In this document: positions 32,102-32,697 of the stretch, one piece after another
How the letters are laid out: each line of letters begins with the position of its first letter
Numbering within the stretch: the stretch's first letter is position 1
Source of the DNA: Nocardioidaceae bacterium
GTDB taxonomy: Bacteria; Actinomycetota; Actinomycetes; Propionibacteriales; Nocardioidaceae
DNA length: 32,697 bases
Assembly (NCBI GenBank): GCA_025934895.1
Contig: JAICWH010000031.1
Coordinates: forward strand, 1-32,697
Direction: 5' to 3'
Program-made: the position numbers and the translations under genes
The notes under the pieces: generated by a model
Told to the model about the DNA's origin: nothing
The model's database searches: none
The model's input: only the letters and a program-made list of their open reading frames with translations

Positions 32102-32306
32102 CGCCGAGGAGGGCGTCGAACCGGTCGGGTCCCAGCCTGCTGGAGGATGTGACCGGACAACCTGGCCAACATGAGCAGAATCACCGTGATCGACAACGTC
32201 ACGGCGAGGATGTTGAGCTCGTGCGCGTAGAACCAGTTCCGGTCCCGCAGATCCCGAGCTGCTCAGATGCAGCGTTCTGCAGCAGTCGATACCGTAGGGT
32301 GCCCCG
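32102..32306. other. gap with a possible membrane-protein fragment on the minus strand
   Basis: The minus strand is open from 32262 to 32086 and reads RDRNWFYAHELNILAVTLSI and then TVILLMLARLSGHIL, a single hydrophobic helix with charged flanks, ending at a stop that overlaps the MarR 3' end. A GTG at 32202 is the only clear start. It may be a decayed membrane-protein end or a very small membrane protein. Nothing else is seen here. Confidence 0.35.
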
Positions 32307-32697
32307 ATGAACGAACGTCCGCCCTTTCCGCCGTTCACGGCCGAGACCGCCGTGCAGAAGACGCGCGCAGCCGAGGACGCCTGGAACACCTGTAACCCGG
32401 AGCGGGTCTCGCTCGCCTACACGCACGACAGTCGTTGGCGCAACCGGGACACGTTCCTGCATGGCCGGGACGACATCGTGGCATTCCTGCATCAGAAGTG
32501 GGCCCGCGAGCTGGAGTACCGACTGATCAAGGAGGTCTGGACCTACGGCTACAACCGGATCGCGGTTCGGTTCGCGTACGAGTCACACGACGTGAACGGC
32601 CAATGGTTCCGATCGCACGGCAACGAGAACTGGGAGTTCGACGAGCGTGGCCTGATGCGCCAGCGGCACGCCAGTATCAACGACATCGCGATCGACA
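32307..32697 (+). CDS. DUF1348/NTF2-like family protein, 3' end outside window
   Basis: The frame from ATG 32307 is open to the window end (130 codons) and reads [20 protein letters not shown], then [32 protein letters not shown] and [20 protein letters not shown]. This is the DUF1348 family of the SnoaL/NTF2-like cone fold, usually about 150 residues, so only some 20 are missing. Members are small cytosolic proteins without a firm function. TAGGGT at 32295-32300 lies six bases before the ATG, and no ribosome site is present, so a leaderless mRNA is likely. Confidence 0.88.
   Translation, partial: MNERPPFPPFTAETAVQKTRAAEDAWNTCNPERVSLAYTHDSRWRNRDTFLHGRDDIVAFLHQKWARELEYRLIKEVWTYGYNRIAVRFAYESHDVNGQWFRSHGNENWEFDERGLMRQRHASINDIAID

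Overview
The window is high-GC DNA with actinobacterial features: many GTG starts, GTGA/ATGA stop-start couplings, probable leaderless genes with a -10 box just before the ATG, and lipoprotein substrate-binding proteins. The protein style suggests a Nocardioides-like actinomycete, but that is inference. The first 58 bases are the 3' part of a tRNA-Tyr. It is followed by about 740 bases with no intact gene, holding a decayed guanine-deaminase-like remnant and short tandem repeats, and then by an epoxide hydrolase.

From 2.1 to 28.7 kb the window is one large carbohydrate/polyol catabolic island. Block 1 (2281-13580, +) holds a ribose-type ABC importer (binding protein, permease, double ATPase, second permease), an M20 dipeptidase, a glycerol-1-phosphate-dehydrogenase-like enzyme, an FGGY kinase, a HAD phosphatase and a SorC-type regulator. 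Block 2 (13624-18418, +) encodes a pyruvate/acetoin-dehydrogenase-like complex. It has E1 alpha and E1 beta, and an E2 split into a free 80-residue lipoyl domain and a free catalytic core, with a class II aldolase gene between the halves; a serine hydrolase gene follows. Block 3 is a second SorC regulator (-), divergent from a + operon: glpD, glpK, a LipA-like protein lacking its radical-SAM core, a lipoate ligase and a BKACE (beta-keto acid cleavage) enzyme. Block 4 (28640-25034, -) is a second ribose-type ABC importer, separated from block 3 by a strong bidirectional hairpin.

The likely logic, by inference, is as follows. Two importers bring in one or more polyols or sugars. FGGY kinases phosphorylate them, GlpD- and G1PDH-like enzymes oxidise the phosphates to ketose phosphates, and the aldolase cleaves these. 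The E1/split-E2 complex turns a small 2-oxo or alpha-hydroxyketone product into acyl-CoA, and the BKACE enzyme handles a beta-keto acid. The lipoate ligase, perhaps with the LipA remnant, would charge the free lipoyl domain. No E3 (lipoamide dehydrogenase) gene is in the window. Four promoters (about 2.2, 13.6, 19.6 and 28.7 kb) carry related GAATA-containing elements near the start of transcription, and the two SorC regulators have near-identical recognition helices. This suggests one regulon. The substrate cannot be read from the sequence.

From 28.7 kb to the end the DNA is ordinary accessory sequence: a YceI-family gene divergent from a MarR gene, with paired operator-like sites between them; a DUF4188 gene divergent from a second MarR gene; and the start of a DUF1348/NTF2-like gene that runs off the window.
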